From: Lunularia cruciata
Taxonomy: Eukaryota; Streptophyta; Marchantiopsida; Lunulariales; Lunulariaceae
NCBI GenBank assembly: GCA_948567375.1
Contig: OX419755.1
Location: 32,183,001-32,247,000, forward strand
Reading direction: 5' to 3'
DNA length: 64,000 nucleotides
In this document: positions 54,315-64,000 of the stretch, piece after piece
How positions within the stretch are numbered: the stretch's first letter is position 1
Layout of the letters: every line of letters begins with the position of its first letter
Translations under genes and position numbers: made by a program
The notes under the pieces: model-generated
Seen by the model: the letters and a program-made list of their open reading frames with translations, nothing else
Databases searched by the model: none
What the model was told of the DNA's origin: nothing

Positions 54315-56226
54315 TGTGGTACCCACATTTTTCATTTTGGACGAGTTTAGAAGAAGAAATGCCTTGCTTAAACCAAATTGAAACCAAATGGAGAAGAAAT
54401 GAGTGCAAAACTTGTGTTTTGATCAGACCCAAGGAAGTCAATTTTGTGTAAGAGGAAGAAAGGCTCAGTTTGGATCAGACCCAAAGAAGCTTACTTCATG
54501 TCAGAGGAGGGAAAAACTCGGACCAAAAGCCAAAGGAAGGTTTCTTTGCATTGGAATGAAGGTTATAGGTCAGGATTCTTGCGGGTGCCATATCTTAGTG
54601 ACCACAAGTCCAAATCAAGCGTGCTATATCTCGTTGAAAGCGTCTTGTTCAGGGCTTTCCATTGCTACCCAAATCGCAAAGTTTTCAGGTCTGTAGAAGA
54701 AGTTACAAGCATTTGAAGTTTCAAGAGTAGATGTACTTTGGGTTGAGGTTCTTCGGGTCAATGTGACTTTGTACTTCATACTTCGGACTTTGGATTCACA
54801 TGACTTCGGGTCATGAGACTTCGCCTCAAGATGAAGATGACTAAATCAGAGGTAGCCAGACCTCAGAGTGTAGTGAAGGTGACTTGGGGAGTTTTGCCAG
54901 AGGGATCAAAGGAAGTTAGAGTAGTGAAAGAAGATAGTTAGGATACCCATGACTTCAATTTCAATGTTGATTAAAGATGAAACATGAATTGAAGGAGAAG
55001 TAGCAGTAATGAATAAACCCAAAGTGCAGGATTAGATAGTAAGTGTCTTTGGGTCGGTTACATGAGTGATTAGGGGAAAGTGGATTACAAATTGAAGGTG
55101 TAGATAGTGTATTCATACTTTCAATTACAATTCTTGATGATGACACAGTAGAATTAGTAAAAGAATTGATAGTAGTTAGACTCAAAGTAAGAGAGATAGG
55201 AGTGCAGGTGTCATCGGATCTGTTATTTGACACTTTAGAGAAGAGTGGGTCGGGAGATAGAGATTTAGAAGGCTTAATTATGATAGGAATTTCAGATCAG
55301 GAAAAAGAATTGTTAGAATTAGTGGAAGAATTGGAAGTTGTGAAACCCGAGGATAGAGTAGTAGGAAGTAAAATTACTTCGGGTTTGGGTTTGAAAGCCA
55401 AGGATGAAGTAGACATTGGATTGGATTAGTAACAGATTTGAGATTTGTAGAGGCAGATATGAAGAGGTGCATTGTCATTTCGGATCTGCAGGTTAGAACA
55501 GTTGTTGTAGAACGGTATAGTTGTTAGAACTGTTGATTTGCTTCACTACTTAAGAGTGGCATTTGCGGTCAAATGTTGTTCAGTGCTCATAATTTTTGAG
55601 AATAGATAAAGCAAAGTGCTGTGAAGAAGTGCTCGTCGCTTGAGCTTGATTCCGAGTATCAACTTTGTGATTGTATTTGTGAGTGTGTGGAGAAATTTGA
55701 AGTGCAAGTCAGAGTGCTTGTTGGATGTTGGATTCCATAGCCTTGATCTTCATTCTGTGTGTTTGATCCTGAGTGAAGTGCAATCGAAGCAATGCCTTGA
55801 CAGATCTGAGAGGAATTGTAGTGTTGGTAGTATTCTGCATTTGTGAGTGCAGTGCAAAGTTGATGTGAAGCAATTTTGATCAAGGAAGTTGTGCCTTTAG
55901 TGGAGGGGTGGAACACAATTCTGAGGCAAAGTCATTTTGCAATGAAGTGTTGTTTTTGGGAGAGCCTGAGTCATCACAATCAAGATTGTTTGGAAAGATT
56001 TGATGGAGTTGTGATTAAGGAGTGTGAATTTGTGACAAGACTCCAAGTCAGTGCTTGTTACTCTCTTCTGGGGTGTGGTTTCTACCTGAGAGATTAAAGA
56101 CGCAACCAAGAAGAACTACATTGTTACTGTTTGACTTTGTATTTGGACATTTCTGACTTGTATCTATGCGGGAATGAACTTTACTTACCCGATTACCGCA
56201 AAAGTGATATTTGCCGGGTTGTCACA
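54315..56226 (+). mobile_element. GL-4: internally deleted solo LTR inside the GL-3 LTR
   Basis: It starts TGTGGTACCCACATTTTTC and ends GCCGGGTTGTCACA. The flanks TTAAC (54310-54314) and TTAGC (56227-56231) look like a duplication with one change. It keeps the LTR start, the end of the LTR ORF (55166-55429, LLFDTLEKSG to DEVDIGLD) and the full 3' part, and lacks most of the ORF. After 56226 the GL-3 LTR resumes (ttagcaattgttgattgctc), aligning with the GL-2 sequence after its ORF stop. Confidence 0.78.
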
Positions 56227-56927
56227 TTAGCAATTGTTGATTGCTCTACTATTTTAAGGAGACATTCATAGTATGTTGTTGTTTAGTGCTCATAATTTTG
56301 AGAATAGATAAAGCAAAGTGTTGTGATTTTAGAACTCATTGCTTGAGCTTAATTCCAAGTATCAACTTTGTGTGTGTGCTTGTGAGTGTTGAGAGAATTC
56401 TAAAGTGCAAGTCAATGTGTTTGTTGGATGTTGGATTCCGCAGCCTTGATCTCCATTCTTTGTGTTTGATCTTGAGTGAAGTGCAATCAGAGCAATGCCT
56501 TGATAGATCTGAGAAGAATTGTAGTGTTGGTATTATTTTGTAGTTGTAAGTGCAGCATAATGTTGATGTGAAGCAATTTTGATCAAGGAAGTTATGCTTT
56601 TAGTGGATGGGTGGAACACAATTCTGAGGCAAATTTGTTTTTCAATGAAGTGCCATTTTTGGGAAACTCTAAATCATCACAATCAAGAATTGTTTGGATA
56701 GTATTTGATGGAGTTGTGATTAGTGGGTGTTCATTTCTGACGAGATTGTGATCAGTGCTTGTTACTCTCTTCTGGGTGTGGTTTCTACTTGAGAGATTAA
56801 AGATGCAACCAAGAAGAACTGAAATTGTTATTGTTTGCTTTGTATTTGACCATTTCTGACCAGTATCTCTATGAGAACAAACTTTACTTACCTGATTACC
56901 GCAAGACTGATATTTGCCAAGTTGTCA
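56227..56927 (+). repeat. GL-3 3' LTR, last part
   Basis: Aligns with GL-4 55530-56226 and, inverted, with GL-1 16146-16830 and GL-2 59878-60570. It ends in GCCAAGTTGTCA next to the ATCAT duplication. Confidence 0.82.
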
Positions 56928-58620
56928 ATCATGCACAAGGTTTGATTGGCTCTCTTTGCCAAGCCGTTAGATTTTAGCTTAGAAGGTATAGTCACTTTAT
57001 GTGTGATAGTAAAATTTTGTAGCATGGCTGTAGTGATGCTTGTTGTAAACTCTCCTCTATTAAATTCCAACCAAATCTATTGATGATGTGTCATAAAGAA
57101 ATCTTCAAACTTCATCTTCATTCTTGTCTCTTAATGGTCTAGCCTCACTTGGTAAATTAATTAGTAGCTATCACAATCTACCAATTGTTCCTTGGGGTTC
57201 TATTGAGAGGACTTAAAAAGTCAATTCTCTACTTCTAAAAGGTCATAGCAATAGAATTGATCTAAGAGGTGGAGTGGAAGTAGACTTTCTAGCAAAAGCT
57301 TGATAAACATTACAAGTTTTGCAATAATCAAGACAATCTTGGAAAATCCCCCTCCAATGGTACCCTATATGTAGAATCTTGAAATTGGTCACCCTTCTTG
57401 CAAAGTGACACTCACATACCAAACCATCATGAAACTCCTTTATGAGTAGGATAGACTCCTCCTTACTCATTGCCCTTTAGAGTAGACCATTTGCTCCTTA
57501 GTGAATAAGAGTCTCATCCACCATTGTATAAGGCCTAGACCTTGCTCCAAGGGCCTTCTTCTCCCTAGCTTACATCCTATTTGGATCTTTCCCACTTACA
57601 GCAAGTCCACAATCTCCTTGTACTCCATTAGAACCTCTTGAGTGATTGAGTGATTGGAAAGGAATCATTCATTGGTTCAACTCTATCATGATCATAGATC
57701 ATAGATTACAAATTAGCATTTACATATTTCTTCCTTGGCCTATCCTCAATGGTGTAATCATACTTGGACAAGAGTATAATCCACCTTGCTAGCCTTCCCT
57801 CTACATTAGAATTTTTGAAGATATACTTCAAAGCCTTGTGTTTTGTGACAATGGTAGCATTCCCTACAATCAAGTGTATCAAAACATCTTGAGACCAAGA
57901 ATTATTGCAAAACTTTCCTTTTCTATGATTGAATAGTTTCTCTCTATTAAGACCATCTTTTCACTAGCATAAGCTATCAAATGATTATATCTATCTTGGT
58001 CTAATTGACTAAAAATTCATCCTATAGAAGCATCAGTGTAAATGATGGAAAGCTTAATCTAATCAAGTTTAGGAAGAATTAGAGCCATCATAAGGAATTG
58101 CTTGAGCTCCTCCAAAGCTTTGAGAGTCTCCTTGTCCTCCAAAATCACCATGTATTCTACATCTTTCTTCATACAAATGGCCAATACATAAGCCTTGTAA
58201 TAAAATGAGAAGATGAACCTCTTATAATACCCAACCATCTCCAAGAATTGGCATAACTTTATCAAACTTGAAGGAAATGGAAGCTTTGAGATTTTACTCA
58301 CATCTTCAGGATACATTTGCTTTTCCATTCTTGGAAATGATATGCCCCAAAATTATACACTCTTCACAACCAAAGATGTGCTTCTTCAAGTTGAGTGATG
58401 CATTTGCCTCATCCAAGAATTACAAGACCTTGATCAAATGCTCAAAGTGCTCCTCCTTGCTCCAATAGGTACAAAATTCATCAATGAAATCTCTCAAAAA
58501 TTTCCCTATGAAAGGTTCAAACACTTTGTTAGTGAATAATTGAAATATGGCTAGAGCATTACAAAGGCCAGAAAGCTTGAACTTGAAAGCATAAGTACCT
58601 CAAGGTATGTTGAATGAGAT
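56928..58620 (-). pseudogene. Ath-3 fragment, integrase, RNase H and RT
   Basis: It continues Ath-3 after GL-3, aligning with Ath-2 from 26815 to about 28550. Recognisable pieces: RGEFTTSITTAMLQNF (56888-57070), KEFHDGLVCECHFARR with the zinc domain (57243-57470) and the thumb SLIKLCQFLEMVGYYKRF (58059-58328). It is much more decayed than Ath-1 and Ath-2 and ends abruptly at an inverted LTR piece. Confidence 0.82.
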
Positions 58621-58891
58621 GAGTAGTAACTTGAGTTACTCCAATAATTAGTAACTTTAGTGCGTAACTATTTCAAAAGTATATAAACTAGGGGTGAGGA
58701 AATACTCAACATCCTTTCATTTGCAACTATCTTGCTCTCATTGAGTTCTCTAGTGAGCAATGTTTTGAGTCTTGCAGTGTTAGCCTTGGAGAAGTATGAT
58801 AGAGTTGGGGTTCTTTGCCTTCTTAGTCCATGGTGCGCTACCATAATAGCCATCAAAGGTTCATCTTGAGTGAGAGACAAGCCGGCTCACA
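58621..58891 (+). repeat. Partial Athila-like LTR, inverted to Ath-3
   Basis: About 270 bp matching the last part of the Ath LTR (tatataaactaggggtgagg to GGCTCACA) in plus orientation, while the adjoining pol is in minus orientation. This junction needs a rearrangement or a second truncated element. Confidence 0.8.
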
Positions 58892-59358
58892 ATACATTCC
58901 CATAGGGGAATCTTGCAATCACACAATAGAATCTTAAAGTGGAATTGTGCAAGAGCCATTCTTGGAGGTCCCATAGCTATTCTTGCAAGTCCCACATGAT
59001 AGATTCATCCCAAACTTCATGTAGACATAACTTCTTTTCTAGAGCTCTATTATCTATGAGTTTGGTGTTTATGGAAAATCTTGGGAAGATGCTTTCAATG
59101 AGATAAAGCCCGCCTTATTTTCATCTTTACCCATAGAGAAATCAGCCATGATGTGAACTACCTTTCTATGCACTCCCATAAATAAAATCTTGTAATTTGA
59201 AGATCTGTTTGTACTTAGACTCCAACACTTCTAAAGAAGATTTGTCTCATACTTACTCTTCAATGTTCTTATAATATTTGTTGCATAAAGCATTTTTGTA
59301 ATTAATTAGACTCCACACTTAACAATCTCCCACTTGGAGTTTGAGTTTTCTTATCATG

Positions 59359-59697
59359 CTAAATGTTCACAACTTTTCTAATCAATTTACTTTGAAATCC
59401 AATTGCAACTATACAATACTTGAGCTTTTCAATTGTGATTATATTGGTAAACATATTTGTAAGATTACTTTCTCTAGTAATCTTTCCCAAAGTCAATATT
59501 GCACCATCTACCAATTCACAAATGAAATGATACCTCAATTGAATATGTTTTATTTTGGCATGAAACAAAATATTCTCTATAAGACTAATAGAACTTTTGG
59601 CTATAACTATGGAGTATATCTTCATCCTATTTCTTCCTTGTTCTATCATAATTTTTTTCAACCAGATTATCTCCTTGCTAGTCTTTAAGATGGCCAC
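59359..59697 (-). CDS. Copia-2 RNase H
   Basis: A 112-residue open frame with the copia RNase H end: KTSKEIIWLKKIM, ISLIENILFHAKIKHIQLRYHFICEL and LTNMFTNIITIEKLK (last blocks quoted in part). The usual DSQSAI motif is AKSSIS, so the catalytic Asp is gone. Confidence 0.85.
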   Translation of the reverse strand: MAILKTSKEIIWLKKIMIEQGRNRMKIYSIVIAKSSISLIENILFHAKIKHIQLRYHFICELVDGAILTLGKITRESNLTNMFTNIITIEKLKYCIVAIGFQSKLIRKVVNI

Positions 59698-59877
59698 GTA
59701 CTCAGCTTTTGTGGTAGAAACAATAACAATCTTCTACAATCAAGACGTTCAAGTAATGGTAGTACCACCCAAGGTAAACACATACCCTATAGTATGAATA
59801 AGTTTCCTCCTAAATCTGCATTCATGAATCCCTTTGAAACAACATATGTTTGGTTGAAGCAAAATGTCTTATAAAAG

Positions 59878-60670
59878 TGTGACAACCCAACAAATATCTC
59901 TTTTGCGGTAATCAAGTAAGTAAAATTTGTTCCCACAAAGATACAAGTCAGAAATGTCCAAATACAAAGTCAAACAGTAACATGTAGTTCTTTTTGGTTG
60001 TGTCTTTACTCTCTTAGGTAGAAACCACACCCAAAAGAGAGTAACAAGCATTGATTCTCAGTCTTGTCACAAATTAACACTCACTAATCACAACTCCATC
60101 AAATCTTTCCAAACAATCTTGATTGTGATGATTCAAGCTCTCCCAAAAATGGCACTTCACTGCAAAACAACTTTACCTCAAAATTGTGTTCCACCCCTCC
60201 ACTAAAGGCACAACTTCCTCGATCAAAATTGCTTCACATCAACCTCACATTGCACTCACAAATGCAAAATACTACCAGCACTACAATTCCTCTCAAATCT
60301 ATCAAGGCATTGCTTTGATTGCACTTCACTCAGGATCAAATACACAGAATGAAGATCAAAGGTGCAAAATCCAACATCTAACAAGCACATTGACTTTCAC
60401 TTCCAATTTCTCCACACACTCACAAATACAAGCACAATATTGATACTCGGAATCAAGCTCAAGCGACGAGCACTACTTCACAGCACTTCGCTTTATCTAT
60501 TCTCAAAAATAATGAGCATTGAACAACATAAGACTATGAATGCCACTCTTAAATAGTGAAGCAATTGACAATTATCTTCCTAATATACCTCTTCCTCATG
60601 ACTATACAAACCTGTAGATCCAAAATGACAATGCACCTCTTCATATCTGCCTATTCACATCTCAAATTTT
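59878..60670 (-). promoter_or_regulatory. GL-2 LTR 3' part with TATA candidate
   Basis: Noncoding after the ORF stop. TATTTAAGAG on the minus strand (about 60546-60555) lies about 115 bp past the stop and is conserved in GL-1 and GL-3. The downstream 670 bp would be R and U5. Confidence 0.5.
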
Positions 60671-63283
60671 TTAATCCAATCCGATGTCTACTTCTTCTTC
60701 GGCTTTCAAACCCAATCCCAAAGTAACTTTACTTCCTACTACTCTGGCCTTGGGTTTCATAACTCTTACATCTTCTACCAAATCTAATAGTTCTCTTTCC
60801 TGATCTGACATTTCACTAGTGGGTAATCTATCTAACTCCTTATCTCCAGACCCACTTTTCTATAATGTCTCCAATGGTAATTCCAAAGACATCTGCACTC
60901 CTACTTCATCTACTTCAGGTTTTGCTCTAACATCTTTCCGAAGTTTGTCTATCATTAACTTTACCAAATCTAATCTAATTGTGATATTATCTTCCACTTC
61001 TAATATCTTCCTATCTACACGAGTTCTAAGACTAATCAACAATGCGTTCAAATCTATGTCCTTTACATGTCTCCTCCTTGTCTCATGCACCAAAAACTTC
61101 AACTCGTGCAGCCTCGTCTCTTTGATACGCACACTAGCCTCTATACTCAGCATTGCATTCATCTTGATTACAATCTCCTTCAATGGCTCCAATCTCATCT
61201 TCCTTTCACGCTCCTGATCTGCAAGCCAATCTTCCAGGTACATTGCCAATTCTGCTTCAAACTCGGCTTTCACAGTTTCCTTCTCCTTCTCCTTTTGTAT
61301 AACCTTCTCTTCCTGATTACAAAGTAACTCTTGTAATCTCTCTTCTTCCCTATATCTCACTATCAACTCCTGTTGCCACAATTTCTTCTTCTCTTCTATA
61401 CTCTCCATTACTCTATTGAGTTCTTGTTCCTTCTTTGCTACCCTCGCCATAGCATGGATAATTTCTAGTCTTGAATAAGCAAACTGCTGCTTCAAGATTT
61501 TATACTCAACTACTTGTCTTTCACTCACTATGTCACTCTGCTTCACAAGTTCCTCTCAATACCTTACTTCTCTCTTCAAGTTCTCAATCACTTGACTCTG
61601 CACTATTGTATCCACTCGTAGTACTTCCCTTTCCTCCTCACCTTGGATTATACTCTTCTTCAACTCTGAGTTCTCTTCTTCTAGTCTTGCTAATACCTGC
61701 AACACAGTCTTCACCTCCGGACACTTTGACTGCATCTCCCTCTTCTTGTGCTCTAGCTTTGCCAATAGAGGACACACAACTTCTTGCAGGTACTCCACTC
61801 CATCACTCACGACTACTTCAACCTGCAGAGTGATCTCCTTCTTTACCTCTTCTTCTCTCGATACTTGCCTTCTTCTCTGTAGTCGTCGTATCAAAATAGA
61901 TGCTTCACTTCCCAAATTGGCATTCTCTTCTTCCCTTGCCTTGCTTGGGCCCGCTTCACACTTCACCTTATGCCTTGACCGAACTCCTCTCTGAATAGTA
62001 ATCTTCTTCTCCTTTGGCTCGGGCACTTTCTCCTCCAACTTCCCATTACTCTCTTCCTCGAGCTCCACCTAAACTTCTTCTTCTTCTGCAGGCACCGACG
62101 TCATCTTCCTGCCTTCATCGCTATCACTACTTGTATCCCCACTTTGTAGTGTAAGCTTGGATTCTTCCTTGTATTCCAAGTCTTTGGACTTGCGCTCGGC
62201 TTTGCCCTCCGAGTCTTCTTCTGACAACACGATCACCACCATACCTTTCCTTGGGTTTCCTCTCCTAGTTTTCCAAGGTCTCATCTTCTCTATGTCTTTT
62301 CCTTCTCCTTGTCAACTCCGCTTCTTCAACTTTAGAGTACTTACCTCTACCTGCGCACTCTTCCCTGTTTGCACGTAGTACTCATCACTGTTTTGGATCT
62401 GAATAATATACTGTTGCTCCTCCATGTTGACTTCCTTTCTTAAGTTGGGATGAAAGTGCGACACCATTCTGTTGCACTCCGCCGCATTGAGCAAATTCAA
62501 CCCGAGGTAGAAATGTGTTGCAGACGGCACGATGTAGTGTGGAGGCAACTTATCCCACAAATTCCACACCATTTGCCTCGTTCTCCCATGGAAGCATCTC
62601 GCCTAGTTGATGGGTTCTCCTGCAAACATCTTATGGAAGAACAATGCTTGGTGTTTCATCACATCAGTTGTTCTCTCCGGCTTCAGGATTTCCATGAGAG
62701 CACTCATGATCCCTCTTTTGACCGGATCTTTGTAACTCTCTACTTTGTACCCATTCTTTGTCCTCTTTGGAGAGAAGGCATCCCTCACTTCTTGGGTTTC
62801 TTCGGCTACCTCTTTCTTCCCCAAGAACGTGGCACCCTGCTCCGTGCTTGCCTCTCTTCCGAGTACTAATCTCCAATCCGACTTTGTCCAGCAAGCCGGA
62901 TTTCCTCTCTTCCCCTCTTCCTTGAGGCCATCGAGACATTTACTCTCAATTATCTCGGTCATGAATCCTAGAAAACTCACGTTCCAATTTCATGCCAAGA
63001 ATGTGATCCACAGTCTGCTCAAGACTTTGATTCTTGCGATCACATCAAACCTCCAAATCACATGATTTCTCATTGTGAATTCAGAGTTCTTCTTTCCTCC
63101 TCCCATCTTTCTTGCTTCCTCATTGTCTCTAGGGTTAACTCTCTCAAATTCTCCTCTACACACTAGCGCGTCTTGAACTCTACTTCCCTTCTCATGATCT
63201 CCTATAGGACGACTCCTCAATGGCAAAGGAAAATTGCTCGACATTTCTTTGTCATTAGTCCAATTTTTAAAGAGTTGCGCCAT
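60671..63283 (-). pseudogene. GL-2 LTR-borne ORF, 870 codons, unknown protein
   Basis: One reading frame from ATG 63283 to a TAA at 60671 (871 codons including stop), interrupted by stops at 62990, 62603, 62312, 62069, 61556 and 60860. At 62990 and 62603 GL-1 has tryptophan. N-terminal part: NFPLPLRSRP, WRFDVIARIKVLSRL, MSFLGFMTEI, SDWRLVLGRE, ALFFHKMFAGEPIN and PSATHFYLGLNLL. Middle: acidic and basic, low complexity. C-terminal 380 residues: long heptad-like coiled coil (for example KILKQQFAYSRLEIIHAMAR, EFEAELAMYLEDWL), then EVDIGLD. No signal peptide, zinc knuckle or enzyme motif seen. The frame's length and conservation in four copies argue that it was once coding. Confidence 0.75.
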
Positions 63284-63657
63284 CTTCGTCTCTCTTCAAT
63301 TCAAGTTTCTACCTAGAAATCACACCTCTTGCATGCGCCTGTCACTATCAAGTGTACTTCACGCGTATGACCGCTAGTTTTTGAATGGTCTCTTCTTGAA
63401 TTTCTAGCCCCAAAGAAAAGTTGTTACATTGTCTTCACCTCGGGTTGAGCACTCCCCGATACAAAGACTTCTTACTTTGGTTTGTATGCTGACAAGGCAA
63501 GTCCAAGTACTTTGCCTTATGACCCAAAGCCACGTTACCTCGGGTTTCATCCCGAAGACTCTTTTCTTTGCCTTCTTTGGCCATATAGGCGCAATCCGAC
63601 TTCTTTATACACTTCTTCTTTTCCATTTCAAAAAAAAACAAAGAATGTGGTACCACA
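63284..63657 (-). promoter_or_regulatory. GL-2 LTR 5' part
   Basis: Noncoding sequence between the element start (TGTGGTACCACATTCTTTG on the minus strand) and the ORF. GTGTATAAAG at about 63602-63612 on the minus strand is a possible TATA box for the ORF itself. Confidence 0.45.
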
Positions 63658-63662
63658 AAAAG

Positions 63663-64000
63663 ATACCTTTCAAGTAGCATAATAGTCATTTTACTACTTC
63701 CCAATGCTTGATATGAATCTACTTACAACTTCCAATGCATGAGCAATATCTAGCCTAATGCATACCATTTCATACATCAAATTGCCAATTGCTAATGTAT
63801 AAGGTACTTTGCTCATGTACTCTCTACCTACATTTGTTTCTAATGTCACTCCTTAGAGAGTTTAAAGTGACTTCCCAAGGAAGTGGTTTGAATTGTAGCA
63901 TTTTGTAGACCAAATTTTTCCATCAACTTCTTGATGTATTTCTCTTGAGACGACTTCAAAGTTTCTATAACTTTGTCTTTGCTGATCCTCATTCCAAGTA
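63663..64000 (-). pseudogene. Copia-2 RT/RNase H region at the window edge
   Basis: It aligns with Copia-1 12840-13160: agcataa, gcatgagcaat, ctaatgcatacc and ttgctcatgtactctc blocks. No open frame. It continues beyond the window. Confidence 0.7.

Larger units (their letters stand above)
44159..56927 (+). mobile_element. GL-3: gypsy element with giant LTRs, gag-pol still present
   Basis: The left end is TGTAGCACCCTC, the right end GCCAAGTTGTCA, and the duplication ATCAT occurs at 44154-44158 and 56928-56932. The 5' LTR is truncated after about 900 bp (44159-45057); gag, protease, RT, RNase H and integrase follow; then a purine tract and a 3' LTR at 51105-54314 plus 56227-56927, interrupted by GL-4. 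Without GL-4 the 3' LTR is 3,911 bp, matching the solo copies GL-1 and GL-2. The host is the Ath-3 fragment. Confidence 0.85.
59878..63657 (-). mobile_element. GL-2: complete giant solo LTR (3,780 bp)
   Basis: It begins TGTGACAACCC on the left and ends TGTGGTACCACA on the right. AAAAG is duplicated at 59873-59877 and 63658-63662. The empty site is seen in Copia-1 at 12821-12838 (cttattaaaggtaccttt). In element orientation: 375-bp 5' part, an 870-codon frame with six stops, a TATTTAAG promoter candidate, and about 670 bp to the end. There is no gag-pol and no second LTR. Confidence 0.87.
58892..64000 (-). mobile_element. Copia-2, decayed Ty1/copia element continuing past the window
   Basis: 58892-59350 resembles the Copia-1 3' noncoding part (cattcccatag, agccattcttg). 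RNase H lies at 59359-59870 and RT end sequence at 63663-64000. GL-2 interrupts it. The right end is outside the window. Confidence 0.8.

Noticed and set aside
61471-61994. Plus-strand frames over GL-2
   Set aside because: Antisense shadows of the GL-2 LTR ORF with the same Ser/Leu/Phe bias.
59878-63657. GL-2 as a DNA transposon or host gene
   Set aside because: No terminal inverted repeats beyond the short TG...CA type ends, a 5-bp duplication, and full-length similarity to the 3' LTR of GL-3 next to a polypurine tract.
1-64000. tRNA, rRNA, CRISPR, bacterial operons, plant exons
   Set aside because: I looked for tRNA arms, rRNA cores, spaced repeats and exon-like runs and found none; all coding sequence is retroelement-derived.

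Overview
The window is a block of plant repetitive DNA made of nested LTR retrotransposons. I found no host gene, tRNA, rRNA, CRISPR array or bacterial feature. Copia and Ty3/gypsy families of land-plant type, a tRNA-iMet primer site, Athila/Tat-like pol domains and decay by stops and frameshifts point to a land plant with a large genome (a gymnosperm or fern would fit). The species cannot be read from this sequence.

Four families are named here for convenience. (1) Copia-1 and Copia-2 are decayed Ty1/copia elements on the minus strand. (2) DMT-1 and DMT-2 are Ty3/gypsy elements whose polyprotein order is Gag, protease, DNMT3-like cytosine-5 methyltransferase, reverse transcriptase, RNase H, integrase, PHD finger. 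Their ends are not ordinary LTRs: one 5' repeat (about 451 bp) is matched at the 3' end by the same repeat sandwiched between two 107-bp repeats, a split-direct-repeat layout. (3) Ath-1, Ath-2 and fragment Ath-3 are Athila/Tat-like elements with 690-bp LTRs, a tRNA-Asp-like primer site and an extra zinc-knuckle ORF before gag. (4) GL-1 to GL-4 are a gypsy family with giant LTRs of about 3.8-3.9 kb, each containing a decayed reading frame of about 870 codons rich in predicted coiled coil. GL-1 and GL-2 are solo LTRs; GL-3 still has gag-pol.

Layout: 1-2366 is unassigned. Copia-1 runs from 2367 to 43825. DMT-1 (2695-12579) sits in its 3' LTR and GL-1 (16146-43619) in its primer binding site. GL-1 is split by Ath-1 (18182-41833), Ath-1 by DMT-2 (23851-39803), and DMT-2 by Ath-2 (25531-33356). 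This is a five-deep nest, supported by target-site duplications at most joints and by uninterrupted relatives elsewhere in the window. To the right, the Athila-like fragment Ath-3 (43826-58620) is split by GL-3 (44159-56927), whose 3' LTR holds GL-4 (54315-56226). Copia-2 (58892 to the window end) is split by GL-2 (59878-63657). A 200-N assembly gap lies at 25202-25401, inside DMT-2.

The two things most worth attention are the DMT family, a retrotransposon carrying a DNA methyltransferase and a PHD finger with split-direct-repeat ends, and the GL family, whose LTR carries a large ORF of unknown function. All copies are interrupted by stops or frameshifts, so none looks autonomous today.
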